The notes beneath the pieces are model-generated. The model had not been told where the DNA came from. It worked only from the letters and a program-made list of their open reading frames with translations, and ran no database searches. Below are positions 1-10,541 of a stretch of DNA of 64,000 nt, in pieces (positions within the stretch are counted from its first letter, which is position 1; the number at the start of each line of letters is the position of its first letter). The stretch comes from Dipteronia dyeriana (taxonomy: Eukaryota > Streptophyta > Magnoliopsida > Sapindales > Sapindaceae), in assembly GCA_032871835.1 (NCBI GenBank), contig CM065296.1, forward strand, positions 56,697,288-56,761,287, in the 5' to 3' direction. The position numbers were made by a program, and so were the translations under genes.

Positions 1-850
1 AACAACAAGCATAGATACATCTGTGATTATTATAAACCAAATAGCAATTCAATCTATATTTTATCACAACAAGAAGCCTGATATACTTACAGAGTAAACC
101 TGTAGCGCCAGAACCAATAGCTAAGCATACAAACTTCAGAGACACCTAAGGAAATAAAAATTCAAGCTAAGAAGCTGCACTGATATAAATGACTAATTCT
201 AAAAAAAAAAAGTTTCAGAATACCTTTAAAGCTTCATCCACCATCTGTTTCATGATTGCATTGTCTCCAAATGAATTTATGAAAGTTCCAAAGAGTAAAG
301 TCATAAGAAGCATGTCGATTCCATTTCCACATGGACAAGAAGAGACAACAAAAACTATATATAGGTACCTAAACTGTTGAGTACAAGAAGGAAAAAAAAA
401 ACACAACCACATGGACAACAGACCAGATTACAAACACAATGACATGGAAACAAACATATTATGTTCAACAATTCAGAGAACATCAGAGGCACCATATCTC
501 TCTCAAACCTTTCATTCTAATGTCATCATCATAAAAGTCGGTTTAGATTCAGCTAATTGATAATCAAAACCATTTCATCTCATTGAGTCTCTCTCTTTCT
601 TAACACAATCGGCTTGCAAAAACTACGACAACAACTTAGATCAAAACAACTAGACACCTGAAAAAGACAATTACACAGTCCATGCATATTCTCCAATCTC
701 ACTTTATTAATCTATCCGAATTTTACGACCACAACACACGTCTCCTAATAAATACATGTGACAGTTCTCAAAGCAACATTGATCAAATCAAATCGTAGCT
801 AAATGAAAGCATAATATTGTTGATAAATAAATTATTAAATTCCCATCTCC
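1..850. other. No confident gene; AT-rich edge sequence
   Basis: I see no recognisable gene here. On the minus strand a short open stretch (about 310 down to 226) ends in AAG followed by GTAT, which could be an internal exon with a splice donor of a gene that continues left of the window. The stretch reads GDNAIMKQMVDEALK at its end. I do not recognise the family and no start, stop or acceptor is convincing, so it is not called as a gene. Confidence 0.3.
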
Positions 851-1252
851 TGATATGTGCACAACACAAGGAACGTTATGGCTTCATCAGATCATGGACT
901 TAGTCATAGTTAATTGTTGTTCAATTGTTGTTAGTTATTGCACCAATAAGGGATTGCATGGGTATGCCCATGTCTGTAATGACCCACGATGGGTATAGTG
1001 GAGAATGTCCCTGTTTTATTGCTTAGTTGGATTATGTTGTTATTGCTTTCTTAATTCTCAAACAAGCCATCAATCTATATATAGTTGATTGCAGTATAAT
1101 TGAGTTTCTTTGTATTGAATTTTAAGCATATTTGCCTCTCTCTATCTCCTGCATTTCTCCTAGATTCTTCTTTGTAAATTTTCAGGATCAGAAATATACA
1201 TACTATCATAAATTCTTTTCTGTATTTTTCAAGATCAGAAAAGTACATATCA
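851..1252 (+). repeat. 5' LTR of the deleted element
   Basis: Complete LTR with mirrored termini TGATATGT...ACATATCA. It contains a TATATATAG-like promoter sequence near 1075-1085. Its second half (about 1003-1252) matches 1616-1867 closely. Confidence 0.85.
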
Positions 1253-1254
1253 AA

Positions 1255-1267
1255 TAGTATCATAGCC
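1255..1267 (+). other. Primer-binding site, initiator-tRNA-Met type
   Basis: TAGTATCATAGCC lies two bases after the LTR end and differs at two positions from the usual plant sequence TGGTATCAGAGCC, which is complementary to the 3' end of initiator tRNA-Met. Confidence 0.7.
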
Positions 1268-1615
1268 GTTCGGTTCCATGGAAACACGATTTCGTAATGA
1301 AGTCTATAAAGTCCTAGCTCGTCATGAGTCTAGCCTTGTCCAAGTCCACAATACTCTCCAATCCATCCTCACTGAACTTTAAGCACTTCGTGTCAGCCGT
1401 GGCCAATCATCCGTTGAACATTATATCAACCCTTTTGCCCACTATAACTCATCCCAGAACCGAAACACCACCTAAACCGAAACTCGGCAGACCAACCATT
1501 TAATTGATCGAACCAACTCCTTACATAAGTTGTCCTTCCCAACTTTCAATGGTGAAGAGCCACATGGATTGATATACAAATCCGAATAGTGTTTCAATTT
1601 CAAGAAAACGATAAC

Positions 1616-1867
1616 AGAGAATGTCCCTGTTTTATTGCTTAGTTGGATTATGTTGTTATTGCTTTCTTAATTCTCAATCGAGCCATCATCTATATATAGC
1701 TGATTGCAGTGTAATTGAGTTTCTTCATATCGAATATTAAGCAAATTTGCCTCTCTCTATCTCCTGCATTTCTCCTAAATTCTTCTTTGTAAATTTCTAG
1801 GATCGGAAATATACATACTATCCTAAATTCTTTTATGTAATTTTCGGGATCGAAAAAGTACATATCA
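1616..1867 (+). repeat. Truncated 3' LTR of the deleted element
   Basis: Repeats the second half of the 851-1252 LTR with scattered substitutions and ends in ACATATCA next to the TCTCC duplication. Immediately after it, a 22-bp segment (ATCTCCTAATTGATATTCC...) occurs twice in tandem up to about 1911. Confidence 0.85.
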
Positions 1868-1872
1868 TCTCC

Positions 1873-2600
1873 TAATTGATATTCCTACATCTCCTAATTG
1901 ATATTCCTACATCATGTTATCTTATTTTATTTGTTTTAGCATTACAGCAGTTCGTAACATCATAAGTGAAGAAGAGTTACAAGGAAGTTTATTAGGAATC
2001 AATTTTTCAAACACACACGAACAATTATATTGATTTGTGTGTTTCTCCGTAGTGGAGAATTAGTTTTAAATTAGTGTCCACAAATTTTCATCTAAATCAA
2101 AACAAAATACTAGAATACTACGAGATAAAAGTTCACAAAATAATAATATAAAAAATACTCAACAAACTGAATGAGAAATGACCTTAAAGTTTCTCAAAAT
2201 TTCTCCAAAGCCAAACAGAGTTACCATTGTTCATTCTCTTGAGTCACGTCGTTCTGCTTCCGTCAAGTCATTGTGATTCACTAGCTTCTGTTTTGTCATT
2301 GATTCCTTCATCGTGCTTACGAATTTGAGTAATGTTAGGGTTTTAGAGTTAGATAGAGTTTTGTTATAGATTTGAGAGGTTATGGATTTAGGATACTTTG
2401 AGTGAGGTTAGGGGTTTAGGAGATTTTAATAGCTCTTGTTTAGGAGTCTTTGAGAGAGATCAGAAATTTTAGAGTCTTGTGATATGGTGCGTAATTTAAT
2501 TCTTGTCAAGGGCATAATGTCCCAAACGAGTTACTTTTGTAAAATTTCAAAAAGGGGTTACGTTTTAACTTGAACCTTAAAAATAAGTTAGTTCTAAATC
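1873..2600. other. AT-rich spacer, nothing recognised
   Basis: No ORF of a known family, RNA gene or terminal repeat was recognised. Part may be the 5' untranslated leader of the LINE that follows, but its 5' end cannot be placed. Confidence 0.3.
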
Positions 2601-2639
2601 GATGTCATTGTCGGAGGAGGGCATAGATGCAGTTCATTT

Positions 2640-4097
2640 CAAAAGTGAAGATTAAAGAAAGGGCCTTAAAGAAATGTCATCCTGTCTAGTTGGAAAAAAT
2701 TTATCTCATAAAAGGTTAATCGGGAAGGTTTCAAAACTGTTATAGAATAAATCTGGAATGTGAATGGAAGCTTGGAGATTGAAATTTTGGGAGATAACAT
2801 CTTTATTTTCTATTTCAATCGTTTGGAAGATAGATAATGGTTTGGTCTCGTGGGCCATGGCATTTTGATCGTAGTGTTATCATATTGTAGAAGCCCAGAG
2901 GACCCGGAGAAGTGTTGAAAATAAAGTTCAATAGGGCTACCTTTTGGGTTCAACTTTATAATATGCTATTACTGGGAATGAATAGGCAGGGTGTAAGAGT
3001 GCTTACTAAGAAAATAGGGGAGGTAATTGAAATTTCAAATGAATCTAAAGAGTGTTGGGGTAAATTCTTACGTGTAAAGGTTGGGATAGATGTTACCAGA
3101 CCGATTAGAAGATTTTTAAGGTTGTGGTTAGATGAATTTAATACTGTAATCACATTCCTATTAAGTATGAAAGATTACCATGATTCTGCTATGGTTGTGA
3201 AATAATTGGTCGTGAACTAATTGGTCATTCCTTAAATGAATGTATGAATGTTGAGGCTAGAAGGACTGCTTTGGAAAGTCACATATCAGAATTTAGAGAT
3301 TGGATGAGGGCGACACCTTCATTAAGACCTAAAGGTGCAAAACATAGGGATGTTGGTCAGGGTTCTAACAGAAGTGGATGGATGCATGTAGACAACAAGT
3401 TTGCTTGTGATGACTCAGAGAATGTTGATGGTGTATTCGTTGAACCAAAAACGTAAAAACCTGTTCAGAGAGAACAATTATTGGTGGAAAAATCTTTACG
3501 CTTGGATGGAATCGAACCAGAATTTGGCCCTATTAAGGGGAAAAATGTGAGGGTGATTGATGTTGGTCTGGAAAAAGCTCCATGGATGAGTCAAGAAATA
3601 GTTAGTGGAAGGGATGATACTGGATTAGGTATAACTGTAAAAGAAACTGCTCACATGGGTGGTTATTTTATGGCTTTAGGAGTTTATATGGGAGTTCATG
3701 GGGTTGCTGAGATGGAAGAGGTTGCTAATTGTGAAATGTTAGGGGTGGAGGTTTGTCATGATGATGTGGTCTCTAAAGATGAGCCTAGGAAATATTTGGG
3801 CTATAATATAATTACAGATACGGTGAAGAGCTTAGGAAGGCCCAATACCCGAAAATGGAAGCGAAAGCTAAGAAAGTTGTCTGTCAGCAAGCTCCGACAT
3901 TTCTTTCAAGATCGGGTCGAAGAATGGACTTAGCCCAACTAATGAAGAATGAAGGGGATCGAATTAGGTCTGTCTCTTCTACACAAAAGCCTAAAAAATT
4001 TAAAACTAAATTAAGGTTGTCTTCATCAGCTGTGGTTGTTCCTGGTGGAAAACGAAAAAAGCAGAGCGAAGTTGAGGGAATTGGAGAAGCTAAATGA
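2640..4097 (+). pseudogene. LINE ORF1 remnant (DUF4283 + zinc knuckle)
   Basis: Frame-shifted translation gives the DUF4283 RNA-binding core: GDNIFIFYF, then GPWHFDRSVI-like sequence, then RATFWVQLYNMLLLGMN and KIGEVIEI...WGKFLRVKVGIDV. This is followed by remains of the zinc knuckle (IGHSLNEC near 3225-3245), where the upstream cysteines are damaged. The tail, about 3244-4097, is a low-similarity hydrophilic region. In plant L1 elements this protein binds the element RNA in the retrotransposition particle. At least four frame changes and several stops make it non-functional. Confidence 0.75.
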
Positions 4098-4168
4098 TAG
4101 AAAGTTGAGGAATTGGAGGTGTCAAACTTTACATCAGTAGAGCTTGGGACCCATGCCCGTTGGGAACA

Positions 4169-7100
4169 ATGACAACTTTATGTTGGAACGTATGAGGGTT
4201 GGGGAGTCCTCGTACATTCACTGCCCTAAAGAGAATGATTAAGAAACACTCCCTAGGTTTTATTTTTCTTAGTGAAACAAAGGTTAAAGGTGGAGATTGT
4301 AATTGGATGAAGTCCTAGTTAGGGTATGAAGGTTTTTTACAAGTTGACTGTGTGGGAAAGAGTGGTGAACTTATGTTACTTTGGAAGCTGGATTAGAAGG
4401 TTCATATTATGTCTTTTTCTAAAGGGCACATAGATGCACGAATTGGAATCAAGGCAGGTTCATCGTGGAGATTTACAAGGTTGTATGGTAATCCCACTAC
4501 AAGCCTAAGATGGGACACTTGGGAGCTGATTCGGAGACTTAGAAATGTTGATAATCTTCTATGGTTCCTAGGTGGGGATTTTAATGGGACCTTGCGTTTG
4601 GACGAAAAGAAAGGGGGCTCTGATAAATCAATTCTAAGGGTTTGTCAGTTTAGGCAAGTTGTTGATGATTGTCAACTGGATGATTTAGGGTACTCTGGAC
4701 CTATGATGACATGGAATAATAGGCGTGATGGTGATCAGAACATAGAGAAAAGATTGGATTGATTTTTTGGGGATACTGAATGAAGGAATGTTTTTCCAAG
4801 AGCTAAAGTAGTGCATCTGGGCTATAATTTCTCTGACCGTAGGCCTATACTTCTCAAGCTTGACAAAGAAGATAAGAATGAGTGGACTATAGGTAGTAAA
4901 GGTTTTAGGTTTGAGCTTTTTTGGTTGAAAAATGATGACTGTGAATTTATTGTTAAAGAAGCTTAGACTGAGTATGGCTTAGTGAATTATGTTGAAGGAT
5001 TGAGAGGGAAGCTTGCTTGGTCTGTTGTAAAATTGGAAGCTTAAAGTAAGCTGAAATTTGGTTCTCTGCGAAAGAGAATTATAAAGAGACAAGAGGAATT
5101 AGAAAGTCTTTTTGAGTGTTCTCATGAACAGTGGTCTAGAGAAAAGATCTATCGTGCTGAAAAAGAATTAGAAGAGCTTTTAGATAGAGAGGAGCTCTAC
5201 TGGAAGCAGAGGTCCAGAGTGGATTGGCTCTTGGAAAGAGACCGAAACTCTAAGCTTTTTCACGCTAAAGCTTCAGCTAGGAAAAAGAAGAACATTATTT
5301 CAATGCTAGTTGATGATGATGGCAGTATTCAGACTTTTGAGGAAGGAATTACATATGTTGTTTAATTTTTTTTTAGCCATTTTTTTAATTCAAATAACCC
5401 TACACAAGAGGATTTGGATGAAGAGACAGTAGGGATGTCTTGTAAAATCAATGACCAGATGAAAAAGATTATTTTGGGACCATTTGAGAGAGATGAAGTG
5501 AAAATAATAATTTCGGAGATGGGTCCAATGAAAGCTCTAGGACCGGATGAATTTCAGGCAGTGTTTTTCTAAAGGTTTTGGGACGTTGTGGGTGGAGATA
5601 TTGAGGAGATATGCATGAAGATTTTAAATGGGGATTTTGATGAGAACAATGCAGCTACATCAAATGATCCATTGCATGTTCCGGTTGGGCCAATAACAAG
5701 GGCAAGAGCTAAGAGATTCAAAGAAGCACTAAATGGCCTAATTCAAGACACTTGGGCTGATTTTGAATTGTTGAAGTCCAAGATAAGCCCACATGAAGAC
5801 CAAGGCATAATTAATGTCATCAAGGCAATTGATTGGGCCGAATAAGGAAGACTTGGGTGTGTGGCACAAGCTAGGAGAAGAGTCAACTTTGGCTGATTTA
5901 TTCCCTTTTAATTTCTAAAGAATAATAGTTGATTTGTTTCCCAAATTAAAGGGCTGATTTGTTTCCAGATTTAGCTTTCCAATTACGGAGCAAGTAAATA
6001 GTTTCTCAAATTAGTTTTCTTCTGATTATAAGGCCTTATTGGCCGAATTATCCTGTTTCCTTTTAGGATGGCTTATAGCCTTTCTTTTCGTTTAGGGTTT
6101 TAGTATATAAAGGAACGAATTGGATGTAATTGGACAGACTTGAATTGAATAAAAATTGTGAGAGTTCATCTCTTTTTGGTTCTGAAAACTTGACTTATCA
6201 CTCACATCTTCTTCTTGTTCTTGAGTGTGGCGTCTTCAACTTCTTGATACCGTTGGTTCTTACCTCTTTATAGGTAACGGGTCGCGGTCCGATAACGTTC
6301 TTGTTTATAAACTTGGTTAGAAGACGATCCTTCGTTACCATATATTGGTTCCGGGTCTCACTGCTCTTGGTGAGGTTCATATCAGATTTATCTATAAAAG
6401 ATTTCAATCAAACTCATGTTGTTTTGGTGCCAAAAGTCAAGAATCTGCAGCGTATGAAAGATTTTTGTCCGATCAGTTGTTGTAGTGTTATATACATGGT
6501 TGTTTCTAAATGCCTTGCTAACAGGTTGAAACAGATTCTTTCAGACATGATAGATCCTTGTCAAAGTGCGTTTGTCCCGGAAAGGTTGTTTTTTGACAAC
6601 GTTTTAATTTCGTTCGAATTGCTTCATTCTATTCACCATAGAAAGAAAGGGAAGAAGGGTTTGGTAGCTATCAAATTTGACATGAGTAAAACTTATGATA
6701 GGGTGGAATGGAGCTTTTTGAGTTATGTTATGGTCAAGTTGGGTTTCCCACACTAATGGATCGAGCTGGTTATGGAGTGCTTATCAACTTCCAATCTCTC
6801 GTTTGTGATAAATGGGCAAGTTGTGGGAAAAGTGGTGTCTTCTAGGGGCATGAGGCAGGGATGCCTATTATCTCCATATTTGTTTATTATATGTGCTGAA
6901 GTATTGTCAAACCTTATTAAAAAAGCTGAGAACAATTGACGTGGGATAGGTATTCGGTGCTACAGAGCTGCACCTTTAGTAAGCCATTTATTTTTTGCCG
7001 ATGATAGTATCTTGTTTTGTAAAGCTTCCTTGCAGAATGGGTTGGAAATTAAAAAAGGGGTTGGAGATTTATGAGAGGGGATCTGGGCAGTGTATCAACC

Positions 7101-8995
7101 TCTAAAAGTCTAGTCTAACTTTTAGCCCAAATATGGATGTTAAAACCAAAATTGATTTCCAAAATTTGTTTGGTTTGCAGAGTATTCTGTCCCATGATAA
7201 GTATCTTGGGTTACCTACTATGGTGGAAAGAAATAAAAGAAGAACTTTCAATGTTATTAAAGAGAAGTTATGGAGCAAACTAAGAAGCTGGAAAGGAATT
7301 TTGTTCTCAGCAAGTGGTAAAGAGGTGTTTATTAAGGCTATTGCACAAGTAGTGCCTATCTATGTTATGAGTATTTTCCATATTCCAGGTGTTATGTGTA
7401 AAGAACTTAATTCTATGGTTTTTAATTTTTGGTGGGGGTCAACTAAGGGTCATAGAAAGATAAGTTGGATTAGTGGTGACAAATTTTGCCTGCGTAAATC
7501 ATCTGGTGGTCTTGGTTTTAAAATTTTAGAGGCTTTTAATCAGGCTCTTATGGAAAAACAAGCCTGGAGGATTATGGAAAACACAAACTCTTTGGTTTCG
7601 AAAGTATTGAAAGCGAAGTATTTCAAACATGATGATTTCCTTCAAGTTGATTTGAAGCCAGGAAACTCTTACACGTGGAGAAGTATATTATGGGGCAGAA
7701 CTCTCTTGCTAAAAGGATTGAGGTGGAGAGTGGGAAATGGCCAGCTAATAAGGTCCTTTAAGGACCCGTGGCTTCCAAGACCACATTCTTTTAGGCTTAT
7801 TTTGAGGGATCATGGTGAAGACATTCGAGTGGAATATTTCATTAACAAAGACCTTCGCTGTTTGGAATTACAGAAGCTTACTGAATTTTTTCTAGACTTG
7901 GACAAGGAGCTCATCAGTTTTATTATGATAGGTCTTCGTGTTAGGGAAGATAGAATGTCATGGCATTTTGACAAAAAAGGGTCTTACACTGTCAAAAGTG
8001 GTTATAAAGTGGCAATGGATGTAACGAGTCGAGAGGCTTGTTCGAACTCAAAAGCTGAACAACAATGGTGGCTATTTTTCTGGAACCTGAAAATTCCTCC
8101 AAAAGTTAAAGTGTTTTCTTGGAAGGCATGCCTGAATGGACTCTCATCTTTGGTTAACTTAGGTAATAGGAATGTTCCTGTGAATCCTTTATGTACTTGT
8201 TGTAAGTTAGAAGAGGAGACTTTAGAACATGCTATTTTCTAGTGCATAGAAGTGTCTGCAATCTGGAAGAAAACATCTTTGTGGTCTGAATTGGGTTCCC
8301 TCAAAAGCCTCTATTTCTCTGATGTTTTAAGACAGTTGTTTAATAAAGGCTAGTCAAAAGATTTAGCTTTAATATGTATGGTGATGTGAGGTGTATGGTA
8401 CAACCGTAACTGTAGGATTCATGGTAAGAATGCCAGACAGAATGCAGACCTACTAAATTGGGTGTTAGCTATATTGGAGGAGTTTCAGTCTACTCATCAG
8501 AGGTTGATAAATGTTAAAATTGGTAGTAAAGTTACTTCTCATATGGGTTGGTCTCCTCCTCCTCATGGAAGTGTTAAACTGATTACTGATGCTTTAGTGA
8601 AACAAGGTCTGGATGTTATAGGTCTAGGCACTGTTATTCGCAATGAAAATGGGAATTTAGTGGCTTCTTCTAAACCTTTTTAGGGGTCATTTTCGAAAGA
8701 AATGGGTGAATTTATGGCACTACGTGAAGGACTCTTACTAGCAAAACAGTATGGTCTAATAGGGTGTTGGGTTGAGATTGATGCAGCTAATGTTGTAGGC
8801 ATTATTAATGACCATAAACCATCATGTGGTGATGCCGGTTTTGTGATCGACGATGTGAAGGCTTTGTGTGCGGAAGTCTAAGTTTATAAATGTCAAGCCA
8901 TTCCCAGGTTTGGGAATACATTGGCCCATAATCTGGCTTTGGTGACCATCTCTTCTAATAGAGATCGATTGTGGCAGGATATCTACTACAGGGAT
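4169..8995 (+). pseudogene. LINE ORF2 remnant: endonuclease, reverse transcriptase, zf-RVT, RNase H
   Basis: It starts at ATG 4169 with MTTLCWNV then a stop, the conserved start of plant L1 ORF2. The endonuclease domain (about 4169-4860) keeps GDFN, but the catalytic SDH motif reads SDR at about 4830-4850. Reverse transcriptase runs about 6397-7130, with VLVPKV, the KFDMSKTYDRVEW palm motif and intact FADD at about 6995-7010. A long open stretch (7133-8242) covers the post-RT region and zf-RVT (FFWNLKIPPKVKVFSWKA, then paired cysteines). RNase H follows at about 8540-8990 (LITDA, GEFMALREGLLLA, VEIDAANVV). Stops, frameshifts and the LTR-element insertion inactivate it. Confidence 0.8.
5641..6396 (+). 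mobile_element. 3' end of a Ty3/Gypsy element inserted in the LINE
   Basis: The LINE reading frame is broken between ILNGDF (about 5640) and FNQTHVVLVPK (about 6397). In between is the C-terminal tail of a Ty3/Gypsy polyprotein, PVGPITRARAKRFKEAL...QDTW (about 5680-5760), ending at a TAA at 5843-5845. An LTR-like sequence with a TATATAA box at 6104-6110 follows. No second LTR or convincing duplication is present. GATTT occurs at both borders and may be coincidence. Exact limits are uncertain. Confidence 0.7.
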
Positions 8996-9154
8996 CTTAT
9001 TTCTTTCTTTGTTAGCAGTTGTTTCCCTGTGATTGTTGTTACCTGCTGTTATTATAAAAATAATAATAATAATAAGTTAGTTATTAATAAAACCCCACTT
9101 TAAATGTACATTATCAATGGTATAACATTAGTAACAATCTTCAATCATGATAAT

Positions 9155-10035
9155 TGTTGACGTCGATTTCTGGATGTATGAGAAAAGTCAATAAGATTAG
9201 ATTTTAGCTGTGATTTTAAAGAGAAAGAGAAGGAGAAAGTAATCAGACGTAAGTTTTACGTGGTAAAACTCCGATGACCGGAGAAACGTCCACGGGTGGT
9301 TGAATAATCAACCGAGCCAAAATCCACTATTGAAAAGATTTACAACTCTCGATCTCTCTTTTTCTCTCTGTATTTTTCTATGTCTTTTGTGACGAGATTA
9401 TGGGTATATTTATATGTGCATAGAACCCTAATCCTTTATGTACAAGTAATAAAAGATCTTTGTAATTAATTATGATTGGTTACTTATTCGAAGTAGTCTG
9501 TCTTCTTTCCTATTTCGGAGACTTCTATAGAGATCAAATAGGACTTTAGTGATATAGTCCAGTTAGGAATTATTTCCTTATAAATGCGTAGTCTTTTTTT
9601 GAAGAAATAAAATTGTTGCCTGATTTGGAACCCTTTATGTTTGGTATTCTATTCTTCTTGGAATTCTTCTTTGATATGGATATCTACGCATTTTAACAAT
9701 TCTTAATTCGTGTGTGAGTTACGCGTTGTGCTTCTTTATTTGGTTTTCTTCATTTTTGTCCCGAGTAGAACATGATATTAGCTGGTCCCGAATGACATCA
9801 TCCGATCCCGAGTAGAACATGTCATCAGCTAACCCCAAGCATCATTAACTGACCCTGAGTAGTATATGACGTCAGTTGACCCCGAGTAAGTTTTGTTCAA
9901 TACTCGTTTACTCGGGTTTCTCTTCTTTGGTGATGTCTTTGCAGTATATTTTCTGAATGTCTATTTGGATGTCCACTTGGCAATTCTATCCTCTTTGTCA
10001 ACGACGCGTACGTCTAATAAAATTTATATACAACA
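9155..10035 (-). repeat. 3' LTR of Tat-like element
   Basis: On the plus strand it starts TGTTGACGTCG and ends ACAACA. It is the same length as the partner LTR. The TATA box (TATAAATA on the minus strand) is near 9406-9415. Degenerate 35-40-bp subrepeats built on GAGTAGAACATG and GACCCCGAG lie at about 9760-9895. Confidence 0.93.
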
Positions 10036-10049
10036 ATACCCCCTTAAAA
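10036..10049 (-). other. Polypurine tract
   Basis: On the minus strand TTTTAAGGGGGTAT directly precedes the 3' LTR. This is the expected position and composition for the plus-strand primer of reverse transcription. Confidence 0.7.
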
Positions 10050-10541
10050 TATTTTTACCGAACAAGGTTTCGTTCCAGGCAAAAGTATTTTAATCAACCC
10101 TTCAATTTCTTCGTTTCTTTTAATGCCAACGTAAATGTCTTGTCATAATGGCGTGTCTTAATGGTGACCATGTAAATTCAATTTGCCTCCTCATGCGAGA
10201 TCTCAATGATTGCGACGTTTTGGAGTTCTGACGGCCTTGGCCAGTTCTTCTCTTAACATGTGTCCTCTACCGCTTCATTTTTCAATACCATTTATGAGAT
10301 AAGACCTACACGTCTCCCAATGCACCGCCTACGTTATCAAATCTGTCATTGATTTTTCCCGCCTTGAGATCCTAGGGTTTTGTGTTATTACCCCTTTAAA
10401 TTCTTCACTGAAAGGAGTTGCGTTGGTTTATTCTCAGAGACTCAAACTAAAAAATTTTCCAGCCCAAATTTCTTTACGTAGAAAATCCCTATTCGTCGTT
10501 GAAGATTTTGCATCAGGTTTCTTCATTCAAGGTTAGTTTTA

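Larger units (their letters stand above)
851..1867 (+). mobile_element. Internally deleted LTR retrotransposon with perfect target duplication
   Basis: A 402-bp LTR (851-1252) begins TGATATGT and ends ACATATCA, and its second half reappears at 1616-1867 ending in the same ACATATCA. The element is flanked by a perfect 5-bp duplication TCTCC (846-850 and 1868-1872). Between the repeats lies a primer-binding-site-like sequence and about 350 bp of decayed gag, recognisable by FPTFNGEEPHGWIYKSEQ at about 1535-1590, a typical Ty3/Gypsy gag motif. The internal deletion runs from mid-gag into the middle of the 3' LTR, so neither pol nor the first part of the 3' LTR remains. It is non-coding now. Confidence 0.85.
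2600..9103 (+). mobile_element. Decayed L1-type LINE retrotransposon
   Basis: In order along the plus strand: a DUF4283 and zinc-knuckle ORF1, an endonuclease, a reverse transcriptase, a zf-RVT region and an RNase H. This is the usual arrangement of plant L1 elements. The 3' end is a short A/T-rich tail with a TAATAATAA run at about 9056-9076. Both ORFs carry many stops and frameshifts. At 5641-6396 it is interrupted by the 3' end of an LTR retrotransposon. The 5' end and target duplication could not be identified, so the outer limits are approximate. Confidence 0.85.

Noticed and set aside
215..418. Minus-strand open stretch ending GDNAIMKQMVDEALK with a splice-donor-like GTAT
   Set aside because: One candidate exon edge only, no acceptor, no known family. 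Too weak for a gene call.
5641..6396. Target duplication GATTT around the Ty3 fragment in the LINE
   Set aside because: The fragment has only one LTR and starts inside a coding region, so a matching 5-mer is likely chance.
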